Source: Eustoma russellianum (Eukaryota; Streptophyta; Magnoliopsida; Gentianales; Gentianaceae). Taken from it: 64,000 nucleotides of DNA. Where the stretch lies: NCBI GenBank assembly GCA_036186865.1, contig AP025062.1:11767685-11831684 (forward strand), given 5' to 3'. Made by a program: the position numbers and the translations under genes. This document shows, piece by piece, positions 46,580 through 60,229 of the stretch (its first letter is position 1; each line of letters starts with the position of its first letter). Below the pieces are notes generated by a model that saw only the letters and a list, made by a program, of their open reading frames with translations, did no database searches and was not told where the DNA came from.

Positions 46580-49106
46580 CTAGTCAAAAAGATGCGGATA
46601 CCTACTCCTCATATCTTCCTATGTTTCCCATGTCGCTTCTGCTACCGAATGATGCCTCCATTGTACCTTCACCATGGGTATGGATCTCTTCCTTAAGGCC
46701 TTCTCCTTTCGATCAACGATCCTTATAGGCTCTTCCTCATAAGATACATCTTCACCAACTTTCAACTGTTGATCTTCAAGGATGTGGCTAGGGTCATATA
46801 CGTATCGGCGGAGTTGGGAAACATGTAATACATCATGTAACTAGGAAAGAGATGGTGGCAACGCCAAGCGGTATGCAACTTCGCCCACTCTCTCAAGTAT
46901 CTCATAAGGTCCAACAAATCTTGGGCTTAGCTTTCCTTTGATGCCAAATCTTTTAACACCTTTAGTCGGAGAAACCTTTAGAAAAACTTTCTCTCCTTCT
47001 TGGAACTCCAAAGGTCTCCTTCTTTCGTCTGCCCATATCTTCATCCTGTCTTGTGCCGCTCTTAATCTTTGTTGGACCAATTTTACTTTTTGTCGTGTAT
47101 GCTCAACAATGTCGGGTCCTGCATAGATCTTATCTCCAATTTCGTCCCAATATGGTGGGGATCGACATTTTCGTCCGTACAATGCCTCGTAAGGTGCCAT
47201 TCCGATGGATCTGTGGAAGCTATTATTGTAAGAAAACTCAACGAGTTTAAGACTTCTATCCCAGCTTCCTCCGAAATCAAGGATGCAAGCGCGGAGCATA
47301 TCCTCAAGGGTTTGGATTGTTCTTTCTGATTGTCCATCTGTTTGAGGATGAAATGCGGAACTCATTCTAATCTCTGTGCCCATTGCCTTTTGCAAGGCTG
47401 TCCAAAATCTCGAAGTAAATCGCGGGTCGCGGTCGCATACAATACTTATGGGCACTCCATGCAAACAAACGATCTGGTCAATATACATAGAGGCCAACTT
47501 CTCCATGGATGCCTTAATTGTCATGGCCAAGAAGTGAGCAGACTTAGTCAGACGATCCACAATCACCCATATAGCATCATTCCCATGCTTAGTCTTGGGC
47601 AGATCAGTCACAAAGTCCATGGTGATGTGGTCCCATTTCCATTCTGGCACTTCTAAGGGTTGCAATAATCCAGCGGGTCTTTGGTGCTCAGCTTTTACTC
47701 TTTGACAAATTAGACGTCGCCCGACAAATTCTGCTATTTGATTCTTCATACCGGGCCACCAAAACTTTTGCTTGAGATCTTGGTATATCTTATTTGCTCC
47801 AGGGTGTATAGACAATCGAGCATTATGAGCTTCCATCAAAACTTCATCTTTAAGTTCTTTGCTTTCGGGGACACACAACCATCCTCGATACCATAAACTG
47901 CCGTCGCTGCGAACTTCAAAGTCGTCTCGTGGCTTATCTTTCATCCTTTCTTTGATTTTTCTCAACGCTTCATCATTCCCTTGAGCCTCTTTGATCTTAT
48001 CAATCAATGAAGGAACAAGAACTAACTTGGCGAGAACCTCATCGACTGAGTCAACTTCTTCTAAGCCGAACTCTTCCATGTCTCCCTGGAGAGGTGGTTG
48101 CCGTGGGTGACTTGCTTTCTGACTTAATGCATCAGCAACCTTGTTAGCTTTTCCCGGATGATATTGAATGGAAAGGTCGTAATCCTTTATTAACTCCAGC
48201 CATCTGCGCTGCCGCATAATAAGCTCCTTCTGGGTAAAGAGGTACTTTAGGCTCTTGTGATCTGTATAAATTTCACACCGTTCGCCATACAAGTAATGCC
48301 TCCATATCTTTAATGCGAAAACCACTGCAGCAAGTTCAAGATCGTGGACATGATAGTTTTGCTCAAATGGCTTCAACTGTCGGGATGCATAAGCGATCAC
48401 TTTGTCATTCTGAATAAGAACACATCCGAGACCATTCTTCGAAGCATCATTGTATACTACATACTTCTCACCAGGAGTGGGCTGAGCTAGGATAGGTGCG
48501 GACGTCAACTTTGCTTTTAGCTCCGAGAAACTCCTTTCACAGTCGGCACTCCACTTGAACTTGGTTTTCTTTTGGGTCAATCTGGTGAGAGGAACTGCTA
48601 TCCTCGAGAATCCTTCAACAAACTTTCTGTAATATCCGGCCAGTCCGAGAAAACTTCTTACTTCAGTAACATTTGTTGGCCTGGGCCATTCTGTGATAGC
48701 TTCAATTTTCTTGGGATCAACTGAAATCCCTTCTTTTGAAATCACATGACCAAGGAAGGATACACTTTGCAGCCAAAACTCGCATTTGCTGAACTTGGCA
48801 TACAACTGACTCGCTCTTAGAATATTTAGGACTGTCTTCAAATGGGCTGCGTGGGTCTCTTCGTCGGGTGAATATATCAAGATATCGTCTATAAAGACCA
48901 CCACGAATTTATCCAACTGTTCTTGGAAGATTCGATTCATGAGATCCATAAAGGCAGCAGGGGCATTGGTCAAACCAAAAGGCATGACTAAGAACTCATA
49001 GTGTTTATATCGGGTTCTGAAAAGCAGTCTTAGGGACATCTTCCGCCTTTATCTTCAACTGGAAGTACCCAGATCGTAGGTCAATCTTACTAAAAATTCG
49101 AGATCC
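46580..49106 (-). pseudogene. pol: Element B pol exon 3: RT core, RNase H, integrase, chromodomain
   Basis: An extra A near 49023 breaks the frame soon after the RT intron. From 49039 one long frame covers RT (FIDDILIY), RNase H (TDHKSLKYL), the integrase zinc module (IHPGANK) and the catalytic core with all three acidic positions in place (ITMDFV, CDRDPRF, SER). A TAG at 46843-46841 (CAG in A) cuts off the chromodomain, which continues in frame (EPIRIVDRK-like, ATWET) with another TAG at 46621-46619 (GAG in A). Natural stop at 46580. Confidence 0.92.
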
Positions 49107-49181
49107 CTGCATTAAGATACTTTAGATAGGGTTTTGGGAAAGATTTAAATCTTACTCAAGTTAAACTTATGATTTACTTAC
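49107..49181 (-). other. Putative RT intron of element B (75 nt)
   Basis: CAGG-GTAAGTAAATC...TTAATGCAG-GGATCT, same length, ends and phase as 14998-15072. Few base changes between the two copies. Confidence 0.75.
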
Positions 49182-50022
49182 CCTGATCTGGTCGAATAAG
49201 TCGTCAATCCGGGGCAACGGGTACTTGTTCTTTATGGTAATTTTGTTGAGCTCCCGGTAATCGATGCATAAGCGCATACTTCCATCTTTCTTTTTCACGA
49301 ATAGCACCGGAGCATCCCAAGGTGAAACACTGGGCGAATAAGTTTCTTCTCTAATAGTTCGTGTAACTGTTCCTTTAATTCCTTTAGTTCAGCAGGTGCC
49401 ATGCGATAAGGGGCTTTCGATATGGGTTCCGCTCCTGGAACAAGGTTTATTTCAAAAGCGATCTCCCAATCAGGAGGTAGTCCAGGCGAATCATCAGGAA
49501 ATACATCAGGGTATTCTTTAACAATTGGAACTTGTGCAAGGGTAAGGCCTTCTTACTCAGCACTTAGAACATAAACCAAGAATCCTTCATGACCCTTCCT
49601 TAATGCTTGGCTGGCATGAGCTGCGTTAACAAAGACTTTGTTAGATGGTTTCTTCAGCTTAGCTCCTCCTTGGAAGGATATCTCATCTCGAGCTAGGTTC
49701 TTAATGTTAACCTGCCTACTTCGGCAGTCAATGTGAGCATGATTCTTTGAGAGCCAATCCATTCCAAGTATCACATCAAAATCACTCATAGATATGGGGA
49801 TCAAATTGGCTTCAAACATCTGGTCATTAAACTCGAGCGCACAATTTCTGAATATGTGATGGGAAACAAGCACCTGATCGCCAGCTGCTTGTACTCTATA
49901 AGGTGAATCTAATCGGATTGGATCATGATCGATATTCTTAGCAAACTTCCTTGAGATAAACGAGTGGCTAGCACCACTGTCAAACAACACATTTGCAGGT
50001 ATGCCACACACTAATATAGTTC
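49182..50022 (-). pseudogene. pol: Element B pol exon 2: protease and RT N-terminus
   Basis: Protease FDSGASHSF is present. A TAA at 49555-49553 replaces the CAA of element A, and a one-base deletion near 49336 (GGGCGAATAAG against GGGGCGAATAAG in A) breaks the frame just before the RT start. Confidence 0.88.
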
Positions 50023-50104
50023 CTGAACCATGCACATTTTACTAAGCAATGTGATAGACATGCATAAGTGAAATGTATTGAAGGCATAAAACTTTAAATC
50101 TTAC
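50023..50104 (-). other. Putative gag-protease intron of element B (82 nt)
   Basis: GTAAGATTTAAAG...GCATGGTTCAG, phase 1, same position as in A (15915-15996) and D (63735-63813). The exon bases on both sides keep the VV(N/T)G and (T/V)ILVC coding context. Confidence 0.8.
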
Positions 50105-51277
50105 CAGTCACTACATCAGCAGTCTCCTCGACATCAGCATCTGTCATAACGTGCACTCTTGCATTTGTACGGGGCCGCTGGTTCTTTTGTTGTTGCTGCT
50201 GCTGCGCTCCTTTTTCTGGACAATCTTTAATCATGTGGCCATCTTTGCTGCATCCAAAGCATTTGCCTGTTTTCCACCTGCACTCACCCACATGCCTCTT
50301 CTGGCAGTGAGAGCATACCGGTATTGCTGGCTGTTGAGATGAGGCCTAATTCTTCTGCTGATTATTTTGGTTTTGCTTGCGGTGCTGATTCTGTCCCTAA
50401 GATTGTCCCTGACGAACTGATCCTCTAAAATTCTTCTTTGCCACCTTCTTATATTTCTCATTCCCGGACCCTTGTCTTTCTCTTTTTGACCCACGTCATC
50501 TCTTCGGATAATATCTCTCTCTATGCGGTAGCATGCATCTAGAAGTGCTCCAAAATTGGCAGGATTTGTATTTACCAACCACGTCCTAATCCTCGGATTC
50601 AGACCTCTTTCAAACTTTAGCATTTTCGTCTCTTCGTCATTCATCGTAACAGGCTGAAACCTCCCAAGTGCAATGAACTTATTTGCGTACTCCGCTACTG
50701 TCATGCCCGGCTCCTGCTTCAAAGATTCAAATTCATGTCTCTTTTGTAAATTGACAGTTGGGGGAATATAGAACTTATGGAATTCTTGTAAAAATCTCTC
50801 CCAGTCAATCGGTCTGGGCAAAGGCTGCAGATTTGTCTTCCACCATTGATTGGCCTCACTGATCAAGAAAGGTCAGATGGCCTGAGCTTTCATCTCCTCT
50901 GGGGCTTGAATTAGCTCAAAACAGTTTTCAACTTCATCTAGCCACCTTTCTGCGATATCTGGGTCTGGCTTTCCTTCAAACGGTGGTACGTTAGCCCTCT
51001 TGAGCTTCTCAAAATAGTACTGGGCATCCCTTACTGGCTGATGTGGCTGCGGTGGAGCATTCTGATGAATTAGGCCCTGCCCTATCTGAGTAACAACTTG
51101 GCAGAAGGCATGGAAAGCATTCATGTTTGGGATGACCAGAGGAACAGGTGCCTGTGGAGCTGGTGGTGGAGGATTATGGTCCGGCTGAGGTGGCGGCGGG
51201 ACCTGTGCTGGTGGCGGTGGAATGGGCTCCTGAGCAGCTGGTTGTGCTCTCGGAGGTCTGCCACGTGGCCTCACCAT
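50105..51277 (-). pseudogene. gag: Element B gag
   Basis: ATG at 51277 after TGCAG (MVRPRGRPPRAQP). Gag domain as in A. Lesions: TGA at 50875-50873 (CGA in A), a frame break near 50490, TAG at about 50399-50397, and TAG at 50348-50346 (CAG in A). The CCHC knuckle CFGCSKDGHMIKDC remains. Continues to the intron donor at 50104. Confidence 0.9.
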
Positions 51278-51567
51278 CTGCACTTATGGGTTTAGCATCT
51301 ATTTAGAATATCGGAATAAAATCAATTGAATTTGACTAAGGACCAAAATCGAAAGCTTTTAAGTAAGGAAGATAAAAGGACACGTCTTATGTCATAGACA
51401 TAGCTTTCATAGTTTAGGATTAGTTATTAAATTACATCCTAAACCCATTCTAAGTGGTCCTAGTCTAAGGCCATCACTCATCTAAGATCATGACTTAGGT
51501 ATAAGATCAAACTTAGATTGCTAAGATCATAACTTAGTCCTACGTTCTGCCTGAAATCTAGAGCCTG

Positions 51568-51580
51568 GGCTCTGATACCA
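51568..51580 (-). other. Primer-binding site of element B (initiator tRNA-Met)
   Basis: TGGTATCAGAGCC, two bases after the 5' LTR end. The leader 51278-51567 has no ORF. Confidence 0.9.
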
Positions 51581-51582
51581 CC

Positions 51583-54500
51583 TGTAGTGCCCCGCACCCG
51601 GGCCTCGTCCAGATACGGTGCACCCGCCGTACTTCACTAAGGAGAGTACAAAGCCTCGTGCATAACATGCGAAAATCCATAACATAAGCCATGGACTCCC
51701 ATGCTAACATTTAACATGGTAGTAAAATTTAGGCAGAATTAAAACTTTTCAAATTAAACATACATTACGAAATAACTAAGTCCCCAAAGTAGCAGTCTCA
51801 CAAACGTCATAGTCAAATTCCACAGAGTTCAAACATAGTCATAATACAAGCATCTCAGCAGCACAAAAGTCCTTAAGCTTAGCTCCCTTCATATCTCCTT
51901 GCCTATGGATATGGTACCCTCGGCTCATCTTCGATCCATTCTATCTTGGCATTATCTGGGGGGAAAATAAAGTGTGAGTGATAAAAATCACCCAGCAAGA
52001 ATACAATAAACGACCATGAAATACATAAAGAATTATAACATGAATGTAGTAACGTGAAAACTTTAAATAATAACTCATACCTGTCTTAAGTTTTGAAGTC
52101 AACTGACGGTATAGCCTAAGCATAATTCTAGATACTACTAACCACTATTAGCGTATTAAGTCCTTAACTGTATCATACAACAGGTTAGCGTGATCATGAG
52201 TTATGCAATATGCAATGCATGATGTCATGTCATGTCAAAACATCATTTTGGTCCCATAAAATAACGTGTCATAAAAACAGAGTGTCAGATCAATTAACCC
52301 CGGATCTGAGCGGGTCCAGAACAGATATCAGATCAATTAACCCTGGATCTGAACGGGTCTAGAACAGATATCAGATTAATTAACCCTGGATCTGAACGTG
52401 TCCAGAACAGATATCAGATCAATTAACCCCGTATTTGAACGGGTCCAGAACAGATATCAGATCAATTAACCCCGGATCTGAATGGGTCCAGAACATATCA
52501 TGTCAACAGACTAATTAACCCCGGGTCTGGAGTCGGGTTAGTCGCATGCTTGGCCGGCAAAGGAATCATGAAGCTTTTTAAAACATGGGACCGTAAAATT
52601 TTCATGCATAACAAAAACATAGTCGCTTTTAAAACTTGCTTGCATAAGTAAAATCCATAAAATCGGTTTCATGATCATGCATGATACATGCAGTGATATG
52701 CAATGCAAGTCATGGCATGAAATAAAATATTAACCTGCATGGTTTGGACTTAGGGAAATCCCTAAATTCCTATGTCATACTCATAAGCGGATAAATTAAC
52801 CCCATTTAATGTATTTTCTTGTTCATCCTATATTTCAGCTTTAGTACATCAATTTTGCGACCGTGATTACCCTCCAAAACGTTAGAGTTAACCTAACTAA
52901 CTTTCGTGACTTATTCCTATGTGTCTCAAGGATTTGTCATAAAATTTTCAGATTAAATTGATAACCATAAGGGCTCGTTTAATTACTTTTCTGAAACAGG
53001 TTAGGTGCTGAAACTGATCTGACCCATTTTACTAAAAATTTAATTGCGGCGAATCCGTAATTTGTTTTCCAAAAATTCCAACTCGCCCAAGTCATAAACA
53101 TGTGGAACTAGTATCCTACCGAAATTTAGTCCATTTGCATATCTCTAAGTCTCCTTTCTGAGCCTGGAAAGTCGTTACTAAATTTCAGGTTGGTTCCAGT
53201 AATTTCAGTTGAGCAGTTTTACCAAATAATTCATTAAAAATAATCCAGAACTTATTTTACCAAGATTTCAGCTGGCGTGTCCACTAAACTCATAGGATTA
53301 TTACCATGCCAAAAATTAGCTTTATTGGTCATCTACAAGGTCCCTTTTTAAGTTTGTCAAGAGGGATTACAATTCTGCTCCATTCCCGTTTTTCCAGTCT
53401 GACCAGTCTTACCAAATATTTTATTAAAAATTAACCATAGCTCATTTTACCAAACTTCCAGCTGGCATGTCTACTACACTCATGGAGATAGGTTAGTGCC
53501 AAAAATTAGACTTATTGAAGGTCCACAAGGTCCTCTTTTAATTCGTTGAAGTCAGTGGTCAATTCTGCCCAGCTCCAGAATTTTCTACTGGAGCAGTTTT
53601 ACCGCGTAATTTCTTAAAAATAATCCTTAGATTATTTTAACAAAATGCCAACTCTCACTTGTGATACATTCATAAAGCTAACTTTGTGCTAAAAATTAGC
53701 TTCATTGAAGGTCTTCAAGGTTAGTTCTCAGGTCGTTGAAAATGTCACTTCATTCAGTCCAGTTCTAGTGGTTTGCCATTTGTTCTTCTATTTAAGTTAA
53801 ATACCCATCATTCACCATGTTCTCATGAAACATATTAGTGGCTACCACTTACACCCTATTGTAACATAAATATCCAGATTGCATGTCCATTGTAAGGTCA
53901 CATTTTTATCAAACAAAACAATATGTAGATACTAACAAGTAAATGTCACTTATGTACCAACATGGGTTTTCCTTTAAAGACAAACTCACCTCCTCTTTTC
54001 TTTCCTTTAGGCCGAAACTTAGGGGATGCTTTCATCACATTTTTCAGCACATAATCAAGCATGCAATCATGTTCAAGATTCATCTTAAACTTATCTTACT
54101 AACAACTTCATAAAGCTCTTATCTTACACATGCATGCTTTTCCATAGATCTTCCAAGTTTCAAATAAGAATCATTCTTGCCTAGACTCACTTGGTTGCAT
54201 CATAAATCATCTTAAAAACAGCCTTGAATCTTAATAAAAGATTCCATCTTTGAGAGAATAAGCCACATGCAATGCATTATTCTTAAGAAATCTCTAAGAT
54301 ATAATCTCAAACTTAGGATATTCAACTAAAGATCAAATCTTAAGAGCCTCTAGTCATTCAAGTCACTAACTCTTTAAGTAAATCATGAGAGATCATTGTA
54401 TACTTGCATCTGCAAGCTAAAGCTCTTGTCTTTTCTTGGTTATGGAGTGAGTTGAGTTGAAATCGTTCTCCTCCTTCCTTGAACATACGGTTTTAGGGGG

Positions 54501-55649
54501 AAATGGAAGGAAAAGATTAGTCTTTATTCAATAGATGAAATAGGATATATTTGAGGCTAGAGCATCTTACCAAAATGAGCTTGGAATGGAGATTCAAGCA
54601 CTTCAAGATGTCACCTCCTAAGAAAGTTGATGGCTTTCACGTATCTGAGCCATGGAACCCACGGTTTTGGCATGGAGAGAAGGAGTTCATGTGAGCTTCA
54701 TTCTTCACTAAATAAGAATTCACTTAAGGAAGCTTGGAACAAGACTTACCTAGATGTCTCTTGAGTCTTGAAGATGAAGCTTGATTGAGGACTTCTAGCC
54801 TTCAAGAAGGGAGGGGCCGAAAGTTTTCTTGGTGATGGAAGGGTGGAAATTTTGCTAAGTTTTACTAGGCTTTGCTTGAGAGGATTTCCAAGATGGTTTG
54901 AAATGAGCTTGTAGTGGCTAAAATAAAATATGTTGGGGGGAATAATGGGGAGGCAGCTGACGGTGGGGGAGTCAAATGGAGGGACAAGGCTTTGTGAAAA
55001 GTTGAGAAAAGGGTGTTGGATTTGTAGTTGTGTAAGGGCATGTTTGCATGCTTTCATTTTTTTTATCATTTCTTTCTTGCATGCATGTCTTCTTTTCTTT
55101 TATTTTACTAGTTTATTCTTTGCATGTTTGTTGATTTTGGTATTTAATATTATTTGGTTAATTTAGGTTAATTTGTGGAGGGTTCTAGATCCCTTGAGAG
55201 GGTCTTGACCGAATATGGGGGGTTCTTGGGGCAATTTTGATTTTTCTTGTATTTTTCTTTAATTCATGTGTTATATTGTTTTATTTATTTTATTATTTTC
55301 CAAGATTAGCATATGTATGTATATATAATAGGATGTACAATGTGCATGTCATATTAGTGTACATGTATCCGCATATATACATACGTATACACGCCTATAT
55401 GTACATTATATATATATATACATATATATCATATACGCACATACCTACACATTAGTGGTTATTGTTCATATAACTCTATATTTCATGTATCACTTTCTTG
55501 AAGTCCCCTTATTTAATTATTTAGTATCATCTCAATAGTATTTATGTAAAGAGGCTTAAGTTAGCTTAAGTAACACGCGCTTGAAGAAATTATCGCTTTC
55601 ATTCCGTCACATATTCATAGTTCCAAGTACATGTCGTTGGGGTACAACA
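51583..55649 (-). repeat. 5' LTR of element B (4067 bp)
   Basis: Partner of 31992-34532 plus 45010-46537. It carries the micro-ORF (51903-52123), the 43-bp array (about 52287-52530), the 190-bp array (first anchors 53075 and 53265) and an uninterrupted inner part. ORFs at 54930-55166 and 54746-55069 are copies of those at 45818 and 45634 in the partner LTR and resemble nothing known. Confidence 0.95.
51903..52123 (-). CDS. LTR micro-ORF, 5' LTR of element B, open when spliced
   Basis: Exon 1 is 52123-52081 and exon 2 is 51955-51903, with a 125-nt intron (donor at 52080, acceptor CAG at 51956). Spliced, it is open for 31 codons and ends WIEDEPRVPYP-stop. In this LTR it would lie in the transcribed leader if transcription starts upstream of it, about 320 nt before the LTR end. 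Confidence 0.45.
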
Positions 55650-55654
55650 CCTAA

Positions 55655-56021
55655 TGTGGGGGTATGCTTAATGTAACAAAATATCCTTTTTACGGCATTA
55701 AAGTGTGAGACTTTAGAATTACTTTGAAAATGAGCACGCATACAAACTTAAACATGATGTCGGGTCTACTTGCAATAAGATAAAACAAAGTGCCAATCAT
55801 AGATCTATACAATCCTTTATCATAATCTTTTCCATTTTCATCTTTATCAAGTTTAGTGCCTACACTCATAAGGGTGGTAGATGGTTTCAAGTTTTCAAAA
55901 TTAAATTTCTTAATCATGTCATTGATATATTTCACTCGACTTATGTGTATTCCTTTACTAGTTTTCTTGGTTTTCATGCCAAGAAAATAATTTAGTTCGC
56001 GTACCATATACATCTCAAACT
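55655..56021 (-). pseudogene. pol: Copia element R: RT C-terminal fragment
   Basis: Encodes VRELNYFLGMKTKKTS, KYINDMIKKFNFENLKPS and a GLYRSMIGTLFYLIASRPDI motif, typical of the C-terminal part of SIRE-type copia RT. After about 55745 the frame is disturbed. It is cut at 56021 by S3, and the N-terminal pol and gag of R lie beyond the window. Confidence 0.88.
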
Positions 56022-58662
56022 TGTTGAGAAAAAGAGTTTGAGTGATTTACAAATACGTGATTTAATACTACGTGTTTAAGAAATGCATGACAAAATTTAT
56101 TGCATGACAAAATTTTTTGCGATATACATGCCTTATATATTTTATATATAATGTTGCCGTACTAACAAGTCATGAAGCGTTAAAGCTTACATCAAATGGC
56201 AAACATTTGTTGTGTTTGAACTAATTTCAGGTGCCAGCATTAATGAACTAAACTAGTTTATTAAGTGAAGTACTTAGTTTAATGAACTAACTAGTTCATT
56301 AAATGGAGATATATTTGGAGAAGGCATGATGGCAATAAATTGAAGAATGGAAAGTCTCCTTACTCATCCACTTCACACGCTATTAATATATAAATTATAT
56401 ATATTTATATTTTTGCTAAAATGGCACAACACACATATATTCCGACGTATTGCATATATTGCAAACGTACGTCAACGTCACACCACTATACTTACCTCAT
56501 ATTTATGAGTACATTTAGGTCTTATATCATATGATATAAGTCATGGTGATGACAAAATTATTACGACACGTTATAAGGTTATAAACCGAAAATTATCGTA
56601 CCAGGTGACTACCGAAACTTCGCCAACATGTCACATACTTGCCATATATAGATGGCCAGACCATATACTTTAAAACGAGCCAAACCTTTCGTGGCTCACA
56701 TGATAAATTCAGCCATAAAATCATTCCATGTTGGCACACACAAATCACCGCCAATTAAGGCCAAATTGTGGAGATTTCAAATTCAATTTTTTGCCACATG
56801 GGGCGCCACTTTAGTATAGCCATTAGAGATGAATATCTACTAGATTTTTTGTATATTATGTGTGACATAATATATATAACATGTGCAAAAATTCTGAATT
56901 TAATCGGATAAAAATCGCATAATCGACGAAAGTCGAAAATTCGGTTTTCTACGAATAGCACATGGAACGTTTTTGGCATGACATGTAACATGTATCTAGA
57001 TACTTTTTACATATTCAAGACATGTTAAAATGTACTAGAATATTCAAATTAGGGCTGATTGGAATATACCATATATGTGTAATTATTGTGCATTATTTTA
57101 CGAAGTTTACAAAATGAAATTCAGCACATGCTAGAGATGGTTCTTACGCCTACTACATGATTAATGGAGCCTATGTGGAGCTTAGTTGGCATCTCAATTG
57201 GTGGAGGATATGCCACACAAGGTTAGTGACACAAAAGAAGAAGCTACACAACGTAACAATTCAAACATGTCAAACTACTACACATGCTGAAAATTATTCA
57301 GCACATGTACATTAGTGGCCGAATTTTTGTGTCTAAATGCACCCAAATTTTCTTCCAAAAATTGAAGGGATTAATTGTTGATTATTTGGAAACATTTTAA
57401 ACTTTATTTGGCACATGTTTTTACATTTTAATCTCAGATTTTACAGCTACTAAATGGTGACAAGATTCATCCAATCATAGAGTGCCGAGTAAGCAAAGCC
57501 AAGACATTCATCCAATCATGTTGTGCCAAGTAAGCAAGATGGTGTCATATCTACACAAGGAAATCTTCCAAGGACATAGAAGAGATTTTTCAAGAAGGGA
57601 TGGAGCCCTAGGGGGCGGGCAAGGCTGAATAAAAAGAGGAGAAATAGAGCAAACAAATGCAAGACAACTCTCATATTCTCTTAAGTGCAAAAGTGTCTCC
57701 AACTCTCTCTTTCTACATTTCTTTCTTCTTCTTCCTCTCTCAAGCCTATTGTTCTTATATTCAATATATTGAATAGGCTTTGATTAGACCACCATACATG
57801 ATCCATTTGTTGTAAAAGGATTGATCAAGGTGTGATCAACCCTTCATCCGATTGGTGGTGGTGTTCGTGATCGGTGTGCTTGATTGTGTTGTTTGTGAAA
57901 GGGTGGAGTTGGTGTGTAACTCCAGCAACCCTTGTGTTAAGGTATTTTTTGGTGTTTAGTGATAACTGAAGAAGGTGTCCTCGAAGAATGGAGTAGTTTA
58001 ATTTAAGGGAAGCAGTATAAAATCCTTGGTGTCTTTACTTTCAGCACTTTACTTTCAGTTTTTTAGTTCCTGCGCTGATTTCGTTGGTAAAAATAGTAAA
58101 CAACTTTCAAAAATTACAGAAATTTGCAGAAACATAGTCACACCTCTTAAGTTTCATTTGGTGCAAGTCTCAATCATTTGGACAAATATAAGTCAATCAA
58201 AAGTTAATAGATCTGAGACTAGTGCAATCTGATTTTCAGACTTGCAAAGGTTGAGAACATTAACATATTTGGCATATTTCCTAAAGGAATTTTTCAAAAC
58301 TGTTTCAACCCGTTTAAATACATATAGTAAGGGAGTTGTCATTAAATTTTCAGACCATTTGGAGTCTCCAATCTATTGGAATAAATTTTTCAAATCGGAG
58401 TACTGTTTCTGACAGATTTGCGCAATATGCCAAAGAACATACTTGCAAAGCGTTAGCAGTTGAATTTTAATCTGAAATTTTTAGGAGATACTCAGAATAT
58501 CTAAGAATAAAATATCTCCAAATTTCAAAATTTTTGGAGGTCTGTAACCAGGTCTTTCAAACGTTGCAAATCAGAATCTGAAAACAGAAATTGTTTTCAG
58601 AAGTTAGGTTTTTGGGTCAAAACTTTTTAAAAACCAAATTTTTCCGCACCTACTATTCAACC
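56022..58662 (+). mobile_element. Copia LTR S3, plus orientation, cut by element D
   Basis: TGTTGAGAAAAAGAG start inside RT of R (preceded by AAACT). It runs to CCGCACCTACTATTCAACC, about 35-40 bp short of the normal end. The missing end should lie beyond element D. TATA box at 58016-58022. It cannot be decided whether it is a solo LTR or the 5' LTR of a whole element. Confidence 0.85.
58016..58022 (+). promoter_or_regulatory. TATA box of copia LTR S3
   Basis: TATAAAA in AAGCAG-TATAAAA-TCCTTGGTGTC; same LTR position as in S1 and S2. Confidence 0.6.
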
Positions 58663-59069
58663 TGTTGTAGCCCAATAAGAGAATCCTTCTTGTACCTAAG
58701 ATTTGAGTTAGTGAACATGTGACAATGTACGCTTGCAATTGTAATTGATTAAGTCAATGATCATTATTATAAAGTATATTACGAAAAGTACTATGTGCAT
58801 TATAAGAAAGGACCCAATTTCCCCATGGCCTTGTAAGGTTTTGGCCAATAGCCAAGAAAGGCTATTTCTTAAATCACTATTTAAGAAATACACAAATGGA
58901 ATGGATATGTATTTTTGACAAAGAAAAAGAAAAGGTAGCAAAGAATTTACTAAGGCTTAGTTGTGGTCATTAAAGACCCCAACCGCCGGCTGGTTTAAGA
59001 GGGGGGGGGGGAAGGCTAATTAAGGAGGATTGTTTTGCTAGAATTAATGAACCTTTAACCTAACTAGAC

Positions 59070-59215
59070 TTAAAAGTAACTAAGGTTAGTCAAAAGTAAC
59101 TATGATTAACATAAAGTAACCAAGATTAGTAGTAAAGTAACCTTGGTTAACTAAAAAGTAACCAAGGTTAGAAATTTAATTAAGTAACTAAGGTTAATTC
59201 CTTAACCTCACCATA
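59070..59215 (+). repeat. Degenerate short tandem repeat (AGTAACCAAGGTTA-like)
   Basis: About eight imperfect copies of AGTAACYAWGGTTA-like units spaced irregularly (about 15-25 bp). Each has a small dyad TAACC/GGTTA. Not seen in the A, B or C LTRs. Confidence 0.7.
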
Positions 59216-60229
59216 GTAAAACACTCACCCCACCCTTATACCCCAACAGCTACAACATGGTAGCCAAAGAGAAGGTTCCCTCCAAGAAAAAGAAAACAAT
59301 CTCCATCTCACAACATTCAACAAAAATACCCCTCACTTCCTTCATCCCTAAACCATACGGTCAAAGGGCATACCAAGGAGGCTAGGATCCATACAATATC
59401 AAGAAGGAATAGCTAAGTACATCCTCAACTATTCAAGGAAAACTCTTGTATTTTATCTAGTTTAAAGACTCACTCCTCTCTTTTGCCCTAAACCGTGACC
59501 TTCAATGGTCACTAGGCTCAAGAATCTCAAGCCTTCAAGGAATATAGCTTAGAGAAGCTTGGATACCACTCAAGCTCCTTTTGGTAAGTCATTTAGTCTT
59601 TTTCTAAGTGAATATTGAGTTAAAGATGTAAACTAATCTTACTCCTTTTTCCTCTTCACCACCGTGGGGTATATGCATAAGAAGGGAGAAAGATTTCAAC
59701 TTTCCCTACACCTTTCCAAGAAGAGTAAGCAAAAAAGGCAAGTACACTATACTCTTTATGGTTTGGATGTGAAAGTGTGTGCATGAATGGCTAGATGTAC
59801 TTAAGGTCTAATCTTAGTTGTAATATACTAAGTTGAATGCCAAAACTTTCGGCCTAAGCCATTTGGGTGTGTAGGAGTGAGATTTTGTTCTAAAGATGTG
59901 TTCTTTGTGGATTACATGCATTACTATGTGCTAATCTAGGATGGATGTGTTAAAGATTCTCTCTTTTCATGATGAGGGGCTCACGCTGGAAGGGTTAAAG
60001 GAGGCATGTGTGATTTTACATGAAAATGACAACTTAGTAAAGAAGTGGAGACAAGCTTTGTTCTTGTTGTGTGTTAAGTTTAATATGCTCTTGGTTATAT
60101 CATTTTCTTGCATGCACCGAAGAATGAGGCTGTTGGTGAAGGGTGCGTGTGTTCATCCCAAAATTGTTGCCAAGTGTTGGTGACAAAAATGTAAGCTGAG
60201 GACATTTAGGAAGAATATATGATCACTAG

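Larger units (their letters stand above)
31992..55649 (-). mobile_element. Tekay-type chromovirus element B, hosting solo LTR C and LINE2
   Basis: The perfect duplication CCTAA (31987-31991 and 55650-55654) brackets TGTAGCGCC...TACAACA. The 3' LTR is 31992-46537, including C; without C it is about 4069 bp, matching the 4067-bp 5' LTR (51583-55649). Internal order is as in element A, with the same two introns. It carries more lesions than A: several stops and at least three frame breaks. It inserted into RNase H of R. Confidence 0.95.

Noticed and set aside
59941..60183. 80-codon ORF in the element D LTR as a gene
   Set aside because: Single copy, no domain and no counterpart in related LTRs; likely chance.
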